A stretch of 52,770 nucleotides of DNA, taken from a virus. The stretch lies in IMG/VR virus record IMGVR_UViG_3300005288_000017, positions 1-52,770 of that record; one strand, written 5' to 3'. A program made the position numbers and the translations under genes. Under the pieces are notes generated by a model, which was not told the DNA's origin, did no database searches, and worked only from the letters and a program-made list of their open reading frames with translations. This document shows, piece by piece, positions 37,599 to 46,001 of the stretch; the stretch's first letter is position 1, and the number at the start of each line of letters is the position of its first letter.

Positions 37599-37621
37599 AC
37601 AAAACTATACACAATTAAATA
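37593..37621 (+). promoter_or_regulatory. possible promoter for the SSB gene
   Basis: TTGTGA (37593-37598), 17-bp spacer, TAAATA (37616-37621), 12 bp before ATG 37633. The match is moderate and the start site would be very close to the ATG. Confidence 0.35.
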
Positions 37622-37632
37622 GAGAAAATTAA

Positions 37633-38327
37633 ATGACTACTAGCGTTTATCGTAAAGCAGTTGCCAAAATCCGGTACTCTGGAAACCTTCAACGTTTTAT
37701 GTACTGAATGCTCCTGTGTTCTATGCTGCTGTACATACCCCGAAGACCAAGTACCAATCGACTGACAAAGAGTTTAGTCTGACAGCGTTTGTGGATGAGG
37801 CAACTAAGGACAAACTGCTTGATGAAGTGATGTTGAACAAGGGTTTTGCTCTCGTAGGCAAGGACAAGACTACCAAGCCACCTCGTCGGATTAAATATCC
37901 GTTGTCTAAGGATGTTGATGAAGGTAAGACCAACTACGATGTTGTAGAAGGTATGTACGGTTTTGGTCTGGCTAAGCCTGAGTTTAGTAAGAAAGGGAAC
38001 GCTATGAGTGTCAACGTTATTGACAAAGAAGGTCAGGCGTTTACTCAGGACATTGGGAATGGTAGTGTCTGCACTCTGAAACTGTTCGGATACCGAAATC
38101 CCGAAGGTCAGCTCACTGTAACTCTGGATACTGTTCAAGTGGTTGAGCACGTTCCATATGAAAGTAAAGGTGGTGATGGTAATGTTGTGGACGATGTACT
38201 TGGTACTTATGCAGTGAAGAAAGTTGAGGCTAAAGCAGAGGAGAAGGAAGAAGCTCCAGCACCGAAGCCTAAAGCTGCTCCACAACCTGAACCAGAAGAC
38301 GAAGACCTTGAAAATCTTCCTTTCTAG
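37633..38327 (+). CDS. single-stranded DNA-binding protein, gp2.5-like, frameshifted near its start
   Basis: ATG 37633 opens MTTSVYRKAVAKIRYSGN, then the frame hits a TGA at 37705. From CCT 37686 another frame reads PSTFYVLNAPVFYAAV and on to 38327. Joined, they form one protein of about 230 residues: an OB-fold-like body, an Ala/Pro/Glu/Lys-rich linker and an acidic tail EDEDLENLPF ending in Phe, as in T7 gp2.5-type proteins that coat ssDNA and dock polymerase and helicase. One base is missing at GGAAACC (37681-37687). Internal starts such as GTG 37716 lack a ribosome site. Confidence 0.8.
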
Positions 38328-38387
38328 GATTAACTTTGAGCAAGGATGCTCATTTATTCAAGGAGAACACCGTGGGTGGTGAATATT

Positions 38388-38621
38388 ATGATTAAATATT
38401 ATGCAGACCTTACACTTGAAGAAATTCAAGCCATACAAAAGCTTCTTGGTTTCGTTTTATTTCACACAAGCCCTGAGTTGTATTCAGTATCTGGTAAGCT
38501 TGAGAGGCTGAATAATCCAGATAACGTTGACTATGACTCAGTTGTGTTTTACAAGAATGATAAAGGTGGAAGTCCAAGTAAAGAGTACCAACACAATCGC
38601 ATTTCGATTGCAATTAAATAG
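38388..38621 (+). CDS. hypothetical protein
   Basis: 77 residues from ATG 38388 (MIKYYADLTLEEIQA). GTG 38376 fits the AAGGAG site at 38360 about as well, and ATG 38346 is in frame too. Helix then strand, basic end. Unknown function. Confidence 0.62.
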   Translation: MIKYYADLTLEEIQAIQKLLGFVLFHTSPELYSVSGKLERLNNPDNVDYDSVVFYKNDKGGSPSKEYQHNRISIAIK

Positions 38622-38635
38622 TTAAGGAGAGATAT

Positions 38636-38914
38636 ATGCAACTTACAGAAACAGAATTGTTTGTTATCATGACTGAGCGGTTTTATAATTTCCAAAACTC
38701 CCGTCAGTCTGAGGACAAGAAAGCTTTTGGAGAAACCTTGAAATCTCTTGTAGAATTGTTTACTGACGGGCAATCTACAATCAAACTCAAAGAAGAACCA
38801 AAGCCTAAAACTACTGGTGAGCTTCTTTATGAACAACTTGCCAAAGCTACAACAGAAGGTAACTTGGAAGCTGTACAAGCTTACTCTCAAGCAATTCAAC
38901 GTCTGACATTTTAA
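38636..38914 (+). CDS. hypothetical helical protein
   Basis: 92-residue unknown protein (MQLTETELFVIMTER). Two helical regions are joined by a Lys/Pro-rich linker (KLKEEPKPKTTG). AAGGAG precedes the ATG. Confidence 0.72.
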   Translation: MQLTETELFVIMTERFYNFQNSRQSEDKKAFGETLKSLVELFTDGQSTIKLKEEPKPKTTGELLYEQLAKATTEGNLEAVQAYSQAIQRLTF

Positions 38915-38926
38915 GGAGATACATTT

Positions 38927-39202
38927 ATGAGCATTACCCTGTCGAAAGAATCCCTGTACGAACGTTCGAAAGCACTGTTCAATGAAATCGTAACACTGGA
39001 ACAAGACCTTGCAGCACTCGGTGAGGAGTTCACCTATCAGAAGAATGAGAATGAACTTGGCCTAGAGAAAGCAGTTGTTAAATCTACTTTGAAAGCTGCT
39101 GAAACTTATGTTCGCAACAGTATTGATAAGGAAGAAGATAAGATTGTGAAAGCTAAAGAATTTGTAGAGTTTTACAAAGAGATTAGTGGTGAGTATAACT
39201 AA
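38927..39202 (+). CDS. hypothetical helical protein
   Basis: 91-residue, all-helical charged unknown protein (MSITLSKESLYERSK). Size and helical pattern recall small phage dsDNA-binding proteins such as T4 DsbA, but this is a loose impression. AAGGAG precedes the ATG. Followed by a terminator. Confidence 0.7.
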   Translation: MSITLSKESLYERSKALFNEIVTLEQDLAALGEEFTYQKNENELGLEKAVVKSTLKAAETYVRNSIDKEEDKIVKAKEFVEFYKEISGEYN

Positions 39203-39213
39203 GGTTTGAATAT

Positions 39214-39240
39214 AAGGGAGTCGCAAGACTCCTTTCTTTT
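39214..39240 (+). terminator. rho-independent terminator with GCAA loop
   Basis: A 9-bp stem (39214-39222 with 39227-39235) capped by a GNRA-type GCAA tetraloop is followed by TTTCTTTT. It ends the transcript after the gene at 38927. Confidence 0.82.
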
Positions 39241-39257
39241 ACAAGAGGAGAGATACG

Positions 39258-39566
39258 ATGAATAATCTTTATAGTTTCTACGTTGATTGTGGTCGTATGG
39301 GTAGTCTTGATGGTTTGTTCATCGCTACACAAGATGAAGTAGATAAAGCCATTGGTAAATATATGTACTTTGGTGAAGTGCTCGGTAAACATTCTGAAGT
39401 AGAAGGTAATCTTGAAGCACACGAAATCAAACTTGTATCTGATGATCAAGAGAAAGTTGATTGGTTGCTTGACTTGCTCGGTGTAAGTGTAAGTGGTTTT
39501 AATCCTCTAGCTTATATTCAAGACTCTGATGAAGACGAAGAAGAGGAATATGAGGATGACGAGTAA
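39258..39566 (+). CDS. acidic hypothetical protein
   Basis: 102-residue unknown protein (MNNLYSFYVDCGRMG) ending in a poly-acidic tail (DEDEEEEYEDDE). GAGGAG precedes the ATG. It overlaps the exonuclease gene. Unknown function. Confidence 0.74.
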   Translation: MNNLYSFYVDCGRMGSLDGLFIATQDEVDKAIGKYMYFGEVLGKHSEVEGNLEAHEIKLVSDDQEKVDWLLDLLGVSVSGFNPLAYIQDSDEDEEEEYEDDE

Positions 39567-40626
39567 GCAATACACAGCTATCATTGATATCGACACACTC
39601 ATAATTCACGCTGCATTGGCTGGACAAGAGACAAGCGTTCTAGTTACGCACAAAGACACAAAGTGGAGTAAGACTTTCAAGAATCAAACTGAGTTCTTTG
39701 GGCATTTTAAGAAAAGAGAAGGTGGTTGGCTAGCAACTCTCAACGAATCTCGTGAAGTTAAAGTCTCCCCAGACGCATTTGAGATTACACCGATTGTAAC
39801 TAAGATTACTGATCAATACACAGAAGATGGAACTGTAATCACAGCAGAGACGGTTGTTAAAGGGCGGTTCAAGAATAAGATTGAAGCCATCACTTCACAA
39901 GATTGGTGTAAAGACTTTAAGATTTGTTTTGGTACAGGTAAGAACTTTCGTTATGATATCGCACAGACTCAACCATACAAAAATGAACGTCCTGTAAAAC
40001 CTTTGTTGTATGAAACTGTCAAAGAGTACATGCTTTGGAAATACAAAGATAAGATGTTGATTGTTGATGGCGTGGAAACAGATGAGATTGTAACTCAGGA
40101 AGTTTGGAAAGCTTGGGTTAAAGCCAAACGTAGCCATGACAAACTGGATGCTGTTGCTTGCTATATTGATAAGGACATTTCTCAGTTCCCTTGTCTTTGG
40201 TATAACTTTGATAAACCTGAGCTTGGCTTGGTGAAGATTGATGCACTTGAAGCGGTGAAGAACTTAGCTGTACAACATCTAAAAGGTGATACAATCGACT
40301 CTGTTCCCGGACTGCCAGCACTACCAGAGGATATGTATAAAGAGTATTCTCTGCGTAAAACTAAGGGTATTGGGGAGACTACAGCACAAGGCGTACTAGC
40401 ATCAGCAGAGACACCAAAGGAAGTATTTGAGCGGGTTGTGGAGGCATACAAAGGGCATTACGGAGAGGAAAAACAACCATTCACTTCATTCCGTGGTGAG
40501 GAGTCTGAAAGAAATTGGTTAGACCATTTGAATGAGCAGTTTAGACTTCTTAGGATGCGTACTGATGTGACTAAAGATGTTGGGCATGTTAGAGACTTTC
40601 TTAAAGCAATGGAGATTGAAGTATGA
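39556..40626 (+). CDS. 5'-3' exonuclease, FEN/T7 gp6-like
   Basis: 356 residues from ATG 39556 (an ATG at 39550 is possible). The FEN-family plan is visible: IIDIDTL near the start, then QPYKNERP, VETDEIV, CYIDKD, and a helix-hairpin-helix-like region KGDTIDSVPGLP...KGIGETTA. Acidic residues in these motifs bind the catalytic metals. In T7 the equivalent enzyme removes RNA primers, degrades host DNA and takes part in recombination. It fits the replication block. Confidence 0.85.
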   Translation: MTSKQYTAIIDIDTLIIHAALAGQETSVLVTHKDTKWSKTFKNQTEFFGHFKKREGGWLATLNESREVKVSPDAFEITPIVTKITDQYTEDGTVITAETVVKGRFKNKIEAITSQDWCKDFKICFGTGKNFRYDIAQTQPYKNERPVKPLLYETVKEYMLWKYKDKMLIVDGVETDEIVTQEVWKAWVKAKRSHDKLDAVACYIDKDISQFPCLWYNFDKPELGLVKIDALEAVKNLAVQHLKGDTIDSVPGLPALPEDMYKEYSLRKTKGIGETTAQGVLASAETPKEVFERVVEAYKGHYGEEKQPFTSFRGEESERNWLDHLNEQFRLLRMRTDVTKDVGHVRDFLKAMEIEV

Positions 40627-40964
40627 ATAAGATTACAGAAGATTACCTGCTGGAATATATCTCAGACGTAGGTGAGTTCGAAAAAGAGCACCGCAAATAC
40701 TCTTCTTTCTGGTGTACAGTTACACACCTAATTACTCAGGAAGATGTTGACGCACTGGCAGAAGATGATGTTGACGCAAGTGACTTCCTGAACGTCTTGG
40801 TAACACGTAACGGTATGTGGAGTGATAGTGACGGTACAGATTGGGATAGTACAACTTACGAGAAGCTGCAAGAGTATCAAGAGCTTGTTCCTGAAGTTGT
40901 GATTCCTGAGCACTATGTGACGAAGTATAAGACTTCAGCTTTTAAGCCTGTGTTCGGGGAGTAA
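40623..40964 (+). CDS. acidic hypothetical protein
   Basis: 113-residue, strongly acidic unknown protein (MNKITEDYLLEYISD; repeated VDALAEDDVDASD). The start overlaps the exonuclease stop (ATGA), so the two are co-translated. Confidence 0.72.
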   Translation: MNKITEDYLLEYISDVGEFEKEHRKYSSFWCTVTHLITQEDVDALAEDDVDASDFLNVLVTRNGMWSDSDGTDWDSTTYEKLQEYQELVPEVVIPEHYVTKYKTSAFKPVFGE

Positions 40965-40967
40965 ATT

Positions 40968-41279
40968 GTGACCGATATTTATAAGCTGTTTGAAAAAGAA
41001 ACTTGGACACCTGATGATTGCACACCATATATTTGGTACAGAGCGTGTGTTGATGAGTTGTCCTTTAACAAAGATGATGATGTCAATAATCTAATGAATG
41101 GCGATGGTCTTACTTACTCTTATAATGTAAGCAGCGAAGTCGAGCGTGATGGCTTTGTAATCTTCACCCTACAGAATGATTATGGTGGCGAATCGTTTCA
41201 AGCTATCTTTGATATTTCTAAGAAAGTTGATGAGGACAAGTACTGGGAAGAAGTTGATAGTGAAGATGAAGAAGAATGA
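40968..41279 (+). CDS. acidic hypothetical protein
   Basis: 103-residue unknown protein from GTG 40968, with GGGGAG upstream. Acidic (ends VDSEDEEE). Its TGA overlaps the HNH gene's ATG. Confidence 0.72.
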   Translation: MTDIYKLFEKETWTPDDCTPYIWYRACVDELSFNKDDDVNNLMNGDGLTYSYNVSSEVERDGFVIFTLQNDYGGESFQAIFDISKKVDEDKYWEEVDSEDEEE

Positions 41280-41806
41280 AAGAACCTTGGCTAAACTACC
41301 CTCACATCTGGCCCTCCAAGAGTTCTTTCCTTAGTTTTCTGCGTGGTGGTATCAGGCGTGCTCTGTGGAACCGTTCACCTATTAAATTGGAATTCATTAA
41401 GAAATACCGACGTAAAATTAAGAATCCAAATCCCAGAGGTAAGGTAAAAGAAGTTTGGGGTGGTACTTGCAATCTGTGCGGTGATGAATTTCCAAGCAAT
41501 CAGTTGAACGTTGACCACCGAGAAGGCCAGAATAGTCTTAGAGAGTTGTCAGACTTACAATCTTTTATGGAAAGTATTGTACTTGTTCAAGAAAGTGATC
41601 TACAATTCGTATGTCTACCGTGCCACAAGATCAAGAATTTACAGGAAAGGACAGGGGTAGATTTCGAGACTGCAAGGACAGAGAAACTTGTAATTGAAAT
41701 ATGCAAGAATAAGCAAGACAAGGCATGGCTAATCGAGAAAGGCATTACTCCACTAGGAAATGCTAAGTTGAGACGCCAACAAATCACTGAGGAGATGATG
41801 AAATGA
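41276..41806 (+). CDS. HNH endonuclease
   Basis: 176 residues. A basic N-terminus (residues 1-60) is followed by a zinc-framed HNH: CNLCG (65-69), VDHRE (79-83, catalytic His) and CLPCHKIKN (about 112-120). Compact, with no extra DNA-binding modules. Its place among replication genes and coupling to its neighbours make a recombination or DNA-repair nuclease more likely than a homing enzyme. Confidence 0.82.
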   Translation: MKEPWLNYPHIWPSKSSFLSFLRGGIRRALWNRSPIKLEFIKKYRRKIKNPNPRGKVKEVWGGTCNLCGDEFPSNQLNVDHREGQNSLRELSDLQSFMESIVLVQESDLQFVCLPCHKIKNLQERTGVDFETARTEKLVIEICKNKQDKAWLIEKGITPLGNAKLRRQQITEEMMK

Positions 41807-41994
41807 CTAACAAGAAATTGAAAGTAAACAGTGCTGCCTATACAGAACTTAGTATTCAAATTGCCGTACTTCAAGCATCTGTGGATAAACTACTCCAACT
41901 CGCTATGAAAGATAATACTTTAAATATTATTGGTGACGTAGTTATCTCAGGAACTATCCCAACAGATGAAGAATTCTTGGAGGCATACAAATGA
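41803..41994 (+). CDS. small hypothetical protein
   Basis: 63-residue unknown protein (MTNKKLKVNSAAYTE) with a helical middle (LSIQIAVLQASVDKL) that could form a coiled coil. GAGGAG precedes the ATG and both ends overlap neighbours. Confidence 0.68.
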   Translation: MTNKKLKVNSAAYTELSIQIAVLQASVDKLLQLAMKDNTLNIIGDVVISGTIPTDEEFLEAYK

Positions 41995-42083
41995 TTAAAG
42001 ATTATTGGACAGCAATCTTCTGGTGCGAGTTTGTTCAGTTTAGCGTGTTCTTCAACATCTGGACACAACAACTTGGTGTTTAG
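41991..42083 (+). CDS. very small aromatic-rich protein
   Basis: 30 residues (MIKDYWTAIFWCEFV), rich in Phe and Trp, possibly membrane-associated. TTGGAGG precedes the ATG, which overlaps the previous TGA. Confidence 0.55.
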   Translation: MIKDYWTAIFWCEFVQFSVFFNIWTQQLGV

Positions 42084-42097
42084 CTTGAGAGGTGGGT

Positions 42098-42313
42098 ATG
42101 TCAGTTATAGAGATGTTTCCGAAGAAAGAAGTTGCAGATAAATCAGTTGAGCATACTATCTCTAAGTTAGACTTCTGGATCGGGAGGAATGAGATTATAA
42201 GTAGGGACTTTGTAACTTTCAGTGTTTACCAGAAACAAGAGACGCTTGATACTGTACTCTCGATCAACAACCAATTGTATGAACTTATTTTGAAACTTAA
42301 AGGAGAGATTTAA
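42098..42313 (+). CDS. small hypothetical protein
   Basis: 71 residues from ATG 42098 (MSVIEMFPKKEVADK), with GAGAGG upstream, chosen over an in-frame GTG six bases earlier. C-terminal helix (LSINNQLYELILKLK). Unknown. Confidence 0.68.
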   Translation: MSVIEMFPKKEVADKSVEHTISKLDFWIGRNEIISRDFVTFSVYQKQETLDTVLSINNQLYELILKLKGEI

Positions 42314-43096
42314 TTGAGCAATCGCCACCTATTTATTCCAGACGTACAAGCAAAAGAAGGCGTTCCACTTCAACACCTTGAAGCTTTGGGAAATTACATC
42401 GTTAAGAAACAACCAGAAGTTATTGTAATGATTGGGGACTTCGCCGATATGCCAAGCCTAAGTTCTTATGATGTTGGTAAGAAATCTTTTGAAGGTCGCA
42501 TGTACACAAAGGATATTGAATCTGCACGTAAGGCGATGGATGTTCTTCTTGCACCACTAAAAGCTTTTAATATTCAGCAGTCACTTAACCGTAAAAAGCA
42601 ATACAAACCACGAATGGTTATGTGCTGGGGTAATCACGATCAAGGCCGTATTGAGCGGGCTATTGAGAATGATCGTAAACTTGAAGGTTTGATTTCTGTT
42701 GATGATCTTGGTTTTAAAGAAGCTGGCTGGGAGTGCCATGATTTCCTTGAAATTGTAAATATCGACGGTATCCGTTACTCACACTACTTTGTTAATCCAA
42801 ATAGCTTGCTGAAGAATTGTGTTGGTGGTAACATTGACGCGAAGCTGAAGAACTTGGGGTGGTCGTTTAGTATGGGCCATCAGCAGACTTTACAATACGG
42901 GGTCCAGTACTTGCCAGATGGTATTGCTCGCCAAGGTTTGGTTGCTGGTGCTTTCTACATGCATAACGAGAGCTACATGGGAACACAGGGTAATCTTTCT
43001 CACTGGCGTGGTGTTGTGATGAAGAATGAAGTTCAGGAAGGCAGGTACGATCCTTGCTTTATCTCTATTCCATTCTTGCTGGAGAAGTATATTTAA
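42314..43096 (+). CDS. calcineurin-like metallophosphoesterase
   Basis: 260 residues starting at TTG 42314 after AAGGAG. Metal-binding motifs occur in order: IPDVQAKEG (8-16), GDFAD (42-46), GNHDQ (106-110), then YSHYF and a late GHQQT (about 198-202). The usual late GHTH motif is changed to GHQQ. The family hydrolyses phosphomono- or diesters. Phage members include nucleotidases and DNA/RNA repair phosphatases. The substrate is not evident. Confidence 0.85.
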   Translation: MSNRHLFIPDVQAKEGVPLQHLEALGNYIVKKQPEVIVMIGDFADMPSLSSYDVGKKSFEGRMYTKDIESARKAMDVLLAPLKAFNIQQSLNRKKQYKPRMVMCWGNHDQGRIERAIENDRKLEGLISVDDLGFKEAGWECHDFLEIVNIDGIRYSHYFVNPNSLLKNCVGGNIDAKLKNLGWSFSMGHQQTLQYGVQYLPDGIARQGLVAGAFYMHNESYMGTQGNLSHWRGVVMKNEVQEGRYDPCFISIPFLLEKYI

Positions 43097-43252
43097 GTGG
43101 AAGACTACAAACTAAAGAACACTGTCAATCGCTTAGAGAATTCGGTTGACAGCTTAACTAAAGAGATCTATAATCTCAAACAGCAGCAGAAAGATATGCT
43201 GGAACAAATTAAGCGACTAAAGGAGGGGTTTAATGATGGCAGTAGCAAATGA
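43097..43252 (+). CDS. small coiled-coil protein
   Basis: 51 residues from GTG 43097, directly after the phosphoesterase stop. Almost entirely a coiled coil (LKNTVNRLENSVDSL; IYNLKQQQKDMLEQI). It overlaps the next gene by 20 bases and supplies its AAAGGAGGGG ribosome site. Confidence 0.66.
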   Translation: MEDYKLKNTVNRLENSVDSLTKEIYNLKQQQKDMLEQIKRLKEGFNDGSSK

Positions 43253-43670
43253 ACCACAGAAGTTTAAAGTAAAGAATGATGTAACTGTCTACTCACTATT
43301 ACCACCATTCATGGACACACACACTGTAGTTTGGAATGATGAGAATGGACACCACCAAGAAACAGAGTGTAGTATTGGATATGTAAAGGATCAGTTCAGG
43401 AATGATATCTGGACTTACATCATTGAGAGTCCTAAATCATCTGTAGATAAGCCACAATCAGCTCTAGACAAACAAGTCAGCGGTAATCACTATAAAGACT
43501 TTAAGATCCAACCTGCTGAATATTGCCATGCTAACAACATCCCATTCTTAGAGGGCAACGTAATAAAATACACATCTCGTCATCGGGCTAAGAACAAGAA
43601 GAAAGATCTTGAGAAAGCTATTCATTGTCTTGAGTTGCTGATTGAGTTGGAGTATGGTAATGAGGACTAA
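43233..43670 (+). CDS. DUF3310 protein
   Basis: 145 residues. The C-terminal part matches DUF3310: HYKDFKIQPAEYCHAN (about 86-101), LEGNVIKYTSRHRAKN, then KKKDLEKAIHCLELLIE. Such proteins are often labelled nucleotide kinases in T7-like phages, though the domain lacks a P-loop and its activity is unproven. The N-terminal 75 residues are unassigned. Confidence 0.82.
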   Translation: MMAVANEPQKFKVKNDVTVYSLLPPFMDTHTVVWNDENGHHQETECSIGYVKDQFRNDIWTYIIESPKSSVDKPQSALDKQVSGNHYKDFKIQPAEYCHANNIPFLEGNVIKYTSRHRAKNKKKDLEKAIHCLELLIELEYGNED

Positions 43671-44109
43671 GCGCCTATTAGGTATTGACGTTGATGGCGT
43701 CTGTGTAGACACACTAACCCTCTACAAACAAGCTTCACATCACTTGGAAGATCCTCTAGACTTCTGGCGAGATGAGAACCTTTATGATAACCTTGTTCCA
43801 ATGGATGGTGCTGTAGAGAAACTTGAGCAACTTAGTAAATACTTTGGTATAGTGTTTGTGAGTCGGTTGAAGGGAAATCATCACCGTTCAAAGGTGTATT
43901 TCTTGAAGAAGTTCTTTCCGTTTATGACTGGCTTTATTGGTACTCACGAGAAGTACCTTTTGAATGAAAGTCTTGTTGCAATGGTGGATGATTTAGAGGA
44001 TAATCTGTCCAAGTTTGAAGCTCACAAGCGAGTGTTGTTTGGACAAGGTGAATATAAAGATTGGAATAGTTTTAGTGTTAAAGATTTCTGTAAAGATTAC
44101 TTGGTTTAA
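43660..44109 (+). CDS. 5'(3')-deoxyribonucleotidase-like HAD phosphatase
   Basis: 149 residues from ATG 43660, with GGAG upstream. HAD motif I GIDVDGVCVD (7-16, nucleophile Asp and acid Asp), motif II region FVSR, and motif III/IV MVDDLEDN match the deoxyribonucleotidase (NT5C-type) branch. It would dephosphorylate deoxynucleoside monophosphates, adjusting pools next to ThyX and RNR. Confidence 0.82.
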   Translation: MRTKRLLGIDVDGVCVDTLTLYKQASHHLEDPLDFWRDENLYDNLVPMDGAVEKLEQLSKYFGIVFVSRLKGNHHRSKVYFLKKFFPFMTGFIGTHEKYLLNESLVAMVDDLEDNLSKFEAHKRVLFGQGEYKDWNSFSVKDFCKDYLV

Positions 44110-44123
44110 TTAAGGAGAAAGTT

Positions 44124-44603
44124 TTGAGTAATGCACGGGTAACACGGTTTAATGTAATTTGCGGCAACCCCGTAAACATGGGTACTGATCTAGAATATTG
44201 GCGTCAAGTGAAAGAACAGGCTGCTCGTATTCTTGAAGAAGCAATTGAGATGAATACAGCAGCACAGGAAGAGGACTATCAAGGTGTAATTGATGGTTGG
44301 GGAGATGTAAAATACACCAACGAATACATGGATGATATCCTGAAAGGTGCTGGTGTAGATACTAAGAAAGTATTTGATACGATTGCAAGTAACAATGATC
44401 AGAAGTTTACAACTAGCTACACATATGCTTGTGATAGTAAAGAAGCTTTGGAACAACTTGACGTTGATTGTTATTTGGATAGCACAACTTACGAAGGGAC
44501 GCTTTACTATGTTATTCGTCGAGTCCATGATAATAAGATTCTTAAGCTGAAGCATCATGAGTCGCCGGATTTGAGTAGCTTTATTCCAAAGGAGTTGCTA
44601 TGA
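44124..44603 (+). CDS. MazG-like nucleotide pyrophosphohydrolase
   Basis: 159 residues from TTG 44124 after AAGGAG. The helical domain has the all-alpha NTP-PPase pattern: RILEEAIEM (Glu pair, about 35-43), then GVIDGWGDVKY with Asp residues, and a helix with NEYMDDIL. Such enzymes hydrolyse NTPs or dNTPs to monophosphates. The C-terminal 60 residues are extra. It lies between the deoxyribonucleotidase and ThyX. Confidence 0.75.
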   Translation: MSNARVTRFNVICGNPVNMGTDLEYWRQVKEQAARILEEAIEMNTAAQEEDYQGVIDGWGDVKYTNEYMDDILKGAGVDTKKVFDTIASNNDQKFTTSYTYACDSKEALEQLDVDCYLDSTTYEGTLYYVIRRVHDNKILKLKHHESPDLSSFIPKELL

Positions 44604-44779
44604 TTCACGCAAGCACACAACAAGCTAGACCAAAAGCTAATTGGAAAGATTATGTCTTCAATAAAGAAGACTATAGTAAAGTAGTAAGCTCTGGCATGGC
44701 TTGGGTAGTATTTCCAGACTGGCCTACACCACAAGAGTTTAGTGAATATTTGAAGGAGAAGGGAGAGAAAGATGTTTGA
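44600..44779 (+). CDS. small hypothetical protein
   Basis: 59-residue unknown protein (MIHASTQQARPKANW). Trp/Pro-rich middle (GMAWVVFPDWPTPQE). GGAG precedes the ATG, which overlaps the previous TGA. Its end overlaps thyX. Confidence 0.62.
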   Translation: MIHASTQQARPKANWKDYVFNKEDYSKVVSSGMAWVVFPDWPTPQEFSEYLKEKGEKDV

Positions 44780-45431
44780 TTTCATTAAATGTAAAGTTAT
44801 CGGTGTAACGCAACCTGTGGTAGACTTCATCCCAGATAGTGAAGGCATCATTTCCTACGCAGCACGAGTCAGCGCACCACAGAATCAAAGTAACTTCGAC
44901 ACAGCAGCAAAGCTTCTTAAGTATTGCGTAGATCATCAACACTATTCAGTATTTGAAACTTGTAATATCACAATGGAAATTGAAGCTCCACGGGACATTG
45001 CAAGGCAGATTCTTCGTCACCGTAGTTTCAGCTTTCAAGAGTTCAGTCAAAGGTACGCAGAATCCACAGACTTCATTACTCGTGAATGTCGTTTGCAAGA
45101 CGAGAAGAATCGTCAGAATAGTATTCAAACAGATGACCTAATGCTTCAGGATTATTGGCAGATTGCACAAGAAGAAGTATTGGAGCTTGTAAAGTTTCAT
45201 TATGAAAAAGCTTTAATGCTAGGTATTGCTAAAGAAGTTTCACGTTGCCTATTGCCAGAAGGTCTTACAATGAGTAAGATGTATATGAATGGTACAGTAC
45301 GTAGTTGGTTGCATTACATTCAGCTACGCGAGGAGAACGGCACGCAGCTTGAACACACTGATGTTGCTAAGAAGGCTAAAGTAGAAGTATTGAAGTATTT
45401 TCCATTCCTTGAGAATGTATTGGAGAAATAA
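44772..45431 (+). CDS. thyX: flavin-dependent thymidylate synthase ThyX
   Basis: 219 residues, typical for ThyX, which methylates dUMP to dTMP using FAD, NADPH and methylene-tetrahydrofolate. The signature RHR-x7-S is exact: RHRSFSFQEFS at residues 82-92. Other family marks include HYSVFE (57-62) and the RSWLHYIQLR region near the C-terminus. dUMP could come from the dCMP deaminase at 5698. GGGAGAG precedes the ATG. Confidence 0.96.
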   Translation: MFDFIKCKVIGVTQPVVDFIPDSEGIISYAARVSAPQNQSNFDTAAKLLKYCVDHQHYSVFETCNITMEIEAPRDIARQILRHRSFSFQEFSQRYAESTDFITRECRLQDEKNRQNSIQTDDLMLQDYWQIAQEEVLELVKFHYEKALMLGIAKEVSRCLLPEGLTMSKMYMNGTVRSWLHYIQLREENGTQLEHTDVAKKAKVEVLKYFPFLENVLEK

Positions 45432-45432
45432 A

Positions 45433-45633
45433 ATGAGTTTTAACAATTCAGAAGAAAATCCTATCGAATTCTATCTTCTTGAAGTAGCATCATTGATTGC
45501 AGTGAGGGAAGGTAAAGAGAAACGTGTGGCGAACTTGATTATTCTTGAAACTCTTTCTGAATGGATATTCATGTATGAAAGTGGTTTGAACCCAAAAACA
45601 GCGTATGGTAAATTTCGGAGTAGTAGTGTATGA
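45433..45633 (+). CDS. small hypothetical protein
   Basis: 66 residues from ATG 45433 (MSFNNSEENPIEFYL), with GGAG upstream, one base after the thyX stop. Helical. Unknown function. The stop overlaps the next ATG. Confidence 0.68.
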   Translation: MSFNNSEENPIEFYLLEVASLIAVREGKEKRVANLIILETLSEWIFMYESGLNPKTAYGKFRSSSV

Positions 45634-45992
45634 GCGTAGGTTTTAATTTGAGTTTGTCAGACCTCCTTCTTTGTGAAGGTTTCGCTCAAGCATTTGGTGA
45701 GGATAACAAACCAGCAATTAATAAGTTTCTTTTTGATAACGGTTTAGACGTTTCGATGGGGATAGATGAAGTAGTTTGTAAGCATCGCAATCTTCGTGGG
45801 AATGTTGTAGACTGTTTGATGTATCAGGGGCATGAACGCTCTGATGAATGGTTGAAGTCTGGTGCTGCATCTTGGGATGCAATTGTTGAAGATTGTAGTT
45901 TGGATCTTCGGATTGATCTTAAGACAATGGGCAAGCAGAGTAATAATACTGGTATGATCCTTGATTCACTGGAACGCCACGCAAGTAAATAA
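45630..45992 (+). CDS. hypothetical protein
   Basis: 120-residue unknown protein (MSVGFNLSLSDLLLC), helical, acidic. Located between thyX and nrdB in the nucleotide operon, so a related role is possible but not shown. Confidence 0.7.
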   Translation: MSVGFNLSLSDLLLCEGFAQAFGEDNKPAINKFLFDNGLDVSMGIDEVVCKHRNLRGNVVDCLMYQGHERSDEWLKSGAASWDAIVEDCSLDLRIDLKTMGKQSNNTGMILDSLERHASK

Positions 45993-46001
45993 GGAGAAGT
46001 A

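Noticed and set aside
37689-38285. 198-codon minus-strand frame opposite the SSB gene
   Set aside because: The plus strand carries a clear gp2.5-like protein with an acidic tail. The minus frame lacks a ribosome site and has a hydrophobic, Cys/Phe-rich composition typical of antisense.
41276-41806. Assignment of the HNH protein as a homing endonuclease
   Set aside because: It has no modular DNA-binding repeats, and it is translationally coupled within the replication operon, unlike the free-standing homing genes here.
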